From an uncultured Bryobacterales bacterium (GTDB lineage Bacteria; Acidobacteriota; Terriglobia; Bryobacterales; Bryobacteraceae), in NCBI GenBank assembly GCA_937859895.1, contig CALMAV010000431.1, forward strand, positions 1 to 6,877: DNA of 6,877 nucleotides, read 5' to 3'. The notes under the pieces are model-generated. The model was given only the letters and a program-made list of their open reading frames with translations, made no database searches and was not told the DNA's origin. Of this stretch, positions 5,301 through 6,877 are shown piece after piece. Made by a program: the position numbers and the translations under genes. Positions within the stretch are counted from its first letter, which is position 1. Each line of letters begins with the position of its first letter.

Positions 5301-6877
5301 ATGTCTGCTGTAGATAAGGTTTCCGCAACGCATCAACTGACGAAGCGAAGAGCGTTGTATGCGCTACTCGGGCTTTGGGTAGTGGTCAGCATGAGCTACT
5401 ACGTCATGGGCGCCATTGCGTTATGTGAAGAGTTTTTCAACCCCTCGCAGTATGCGCACGACCCCTTTGAGTTCGAAGATGACCTGCAAACGATTAAGAA
5501 ACTTGAGGATAAGGCGCCAATAGCCGGATTGGCGAAGGGGGATGTTCTCCGGTCCATCAATGGTCAGTCGTATATCGGGTGGATGCAATTCACTCGCATT
5601 GTTCATCACGCGAAGCCCGGCGATGCCATGCAGGTGGGAGTGATTACTCCGCAAGGTCAGACGAAGAACATTCTGATTCGGCTTAAACCGAGAGAGAGCC
5701 CTGGGTTCTCAATCGCTGGCTACGTTGCGTTCCTATCGCCGGTCCTTGGTGTGCCGCTCCTAGGTTTGCTGGTTGGTTACTGGGTAGTAGCGGGACGACC
5801 GTGGGACTTGAATGCCTGGCTCGCCTTGCTGCTTTTATCGTTTCCAGCGACGAGCTTCGGGAACCTAGACTGGCGATTCTGGACCGGTTGGACTTACCCG
5901 ATCTTCGGCATTTGGAACGTGTTGGTGCAGCACTTTGTTTTCATCGCGCTGCTGTGGTTTGGAATCTTCTTCCCAGATAGATGGCGCTTCGATGTGCGTT
6001 GGCCCTGGGCGAAATGGGTGTTGCTTAGTGTTTATGCGATTGCGTTTTGCTTCTTTGCGGAACAAGTCTGGCTTTTACACTTTCGCGTCTCGCAGCTTAG
6101 GCCCTTGAACACGACGTTTCACCGAGTCGATCTGGTAATGAGTTCGGCCGCGGTCATCTGCATCACGTTGTTCCTGCTTGCGCTTCTGGATAAGCTCCTG
6201 ACGTCCTCGACGCCGGACGCCAAGCGTCGGGTCAGAGTTCTTGCCATCGGAAGCACCGTTTCGTTGGGGCCGCTGGTCCTGATATTCACGATCCTTCCAC
6301 ACTTCGGTATCGATCCGCATAACGGTGGCCCATTCATGATCGTGATTCCTTTCATTGCGCTGTTCCCACTAACACTCGCCTACGTGCTTGCTGTTCAGCG
6401 GGCAATGGATGTCCGAATCCTGCTACGGATGGGAACCAAGTATCTGCTCGCAAGAGCAACCATCGTCGCGCTTGAGCTTGCACTCGGAGCGGCAGTCATT
6501 TTCGGCTTCCTCGTTCCGATGCTGCAGAGAAAAGAGCATGAAACATTAGATTTAATTGCATTGGTGGCCGTGGTTGCCGCTGTGGTCTCTGGTTTCACCA
6601 TGCGAAACAGCTTGAGCAATCGCGCCAAGCGGTGGCTCGACCGCAAGTTCTTTCGCGAGGCTTATAACAGCGAAGTGGTGCTAAGCGAGCTTTCCGAGCA
6701 AGCGAGAACCTTCGTCGATAAAGAGCCGTTGATCCAAACGGTGTCGCACCGGGTCTCAGAAATCCTGCACGTTCCATACATTGCGGTCTGGCTACGCGGC
6801 AGCAGCGTATTTCATCTGCAACAGGCGGTGGGCCTCGATCTACAAGCGCCGATTTTGTGGCAAGAAGGATCAATGAC
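5301..6877 (+). CDS. PDZ / multi-transmembrane / GAF signalling protein, 3' end outside window
   Basis: The 525 visible codons remain open to the right edge. Residues 17-41 form a first TM helix. Residues about 60-128 resemble a PDZ domain (APIAGLAKGDVLRSINGQ at 72-89, then a ligand-groove strand and AKPGDAMQVGV), placed between TM1 and TM2 and so probably outside the cytoplasm. About nine further TM helices follow (roughly 140-163, 170-188, 200-224, 236-258, 278-298, 312-333, 343-365, 385-405 and 416-432). A conserved cytoplasmic linker comes next, with RAKRWLDRKFFREAYNSE (441-458), then the start of a GAF-like domain (about 475 onward, VSHRVSEILHVPYIAVWL). This layout is familiar from acidobacterial sensors that end in a SpoIIE/PP2C serine phosphatase or, less often, a histidine kinase; the effector lies beyond the window. 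ATG 5301 was chosen because it begins the only sensible N-terminus, although no strong Shine-Dalgarno precedes it. TTG 5286 is an in-frame alternative. It is transcribed away from the biosynthesis-like operon, and a regulatory link is possible but unproven. Confidence 0.88.
   Translation, partial: MSAVDKVSATHQLTKRRALYALLGLWVVVSMSYYVMGAIALCEEFFNPSQYAHDPFEFEDDLQTIKKLEDKAPIAGLAKGDVLRSINGQSYIGWMQFTRIVHHAKPGDAMQVGVITPQGQTKNILIRLKPRESPGFSIAGYVAFLSPVLGVPLLGLLVGYWVVAGRPWDLNAWLALLLLSFPATSFGNLDWRFWTGWTYPIFGIWNVLVQHFVFIALLWFGIFFPDRWRFDVRWPWAKWVLLSVYAIAFCFFAEQVWLLHFRVSQLRPLNTTFHRVDLVMSSAAVICITLFLLALLDKLLTSSTPDAKRRVRVLAIGSTVSLGPLVLIFTILPHFGIDPHNGGPFMIVIPFIALFPLTLAYVLAVQRAMDVRILLRMGTKYLLARATIVALELALGAAVIFGFLVPMLQRKEHETLDLIALVAVVAAVVSGFTMRNSLSNRAKRWLDRKFFREAYNSEVVLSELSEQARTFVDKEPLIQTVSHRVSEILHVPYIAVWLRGSSVFHLQQAVGLDLQAPILWQEGSM

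Noticed and set aside
1..6877. CRISPR arrays, tRNA/rRNA genes, insertion sequences or long direct repeats
   Set aside because: No repeated units, cloverleaf-like sequence, transposase similarity or terminal inverted repeats were seen on either strand by reading.

Overview
The codon usage, moderately high GC and protein types suggest a soil-type bacterium, most likely an Acidobacteriota member (Solibacter/Koribacter-like). The main clues are a TPR plus FG-GAP (CRTAC1-like) lipoprotein and a PDZ/multi-TM/GAF signalling protein. The phylum is an inference from protein style, since no marker gene is present.

Positions 1-5196 are filled by one tightly packed minus-strand operon. In transcription order it holds: (1) an asparagine-synthase-related ATP-dependent amide-forming enzyme with an eroded glutaminase half (5196-3877); (2) a radical SAM protein with a CxxxCxxC cluster and extra C-terminal cysteines (3867-2917); (3) a flavin-dependent-halogenase-like FAD oxidoreductase, split by an apparent single-base deletion near 2720 (2916-1403); (4) a lipoprotein with TPR repeats and Asp-rich VCBS/FG-GAP repeats that runs off the left edge (1403-1). 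Junctions are 9 bp, 0 bp and a 1-base TGATG overlap. Shine-Dalgarno-like sequences sit in or across the preceding gene's end, so translational coupling is likely.

A 104-bp intergenic region (5197-5300) separates the operon from a divergent plus-strand gene starting at 5301. That gene encodes a membrane sensor: TM helix, extracytoplasmic PDZ domain, about nine more TM helices, then the start of a cytoplasmic GAF domain. Its effector domain lies beyond the right edge. The intergenic region has a TACAAT -10-like box for the plus gene and a 6-bp inverted repeat (AACGGC-N10-GCCGTT) just upstream of it.

As a working idea, the first three enzymes could build or modify a small molecule or peptide: ATP-driven amide formation, radical chemistry, and flavin oxidation or halogenation. 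The exported lipoprotein would then act at the cell surface. No carrier protein, precursor peptide, transporter or known biosynthetic core is visible, so the product and even the pathway type remain unknown.
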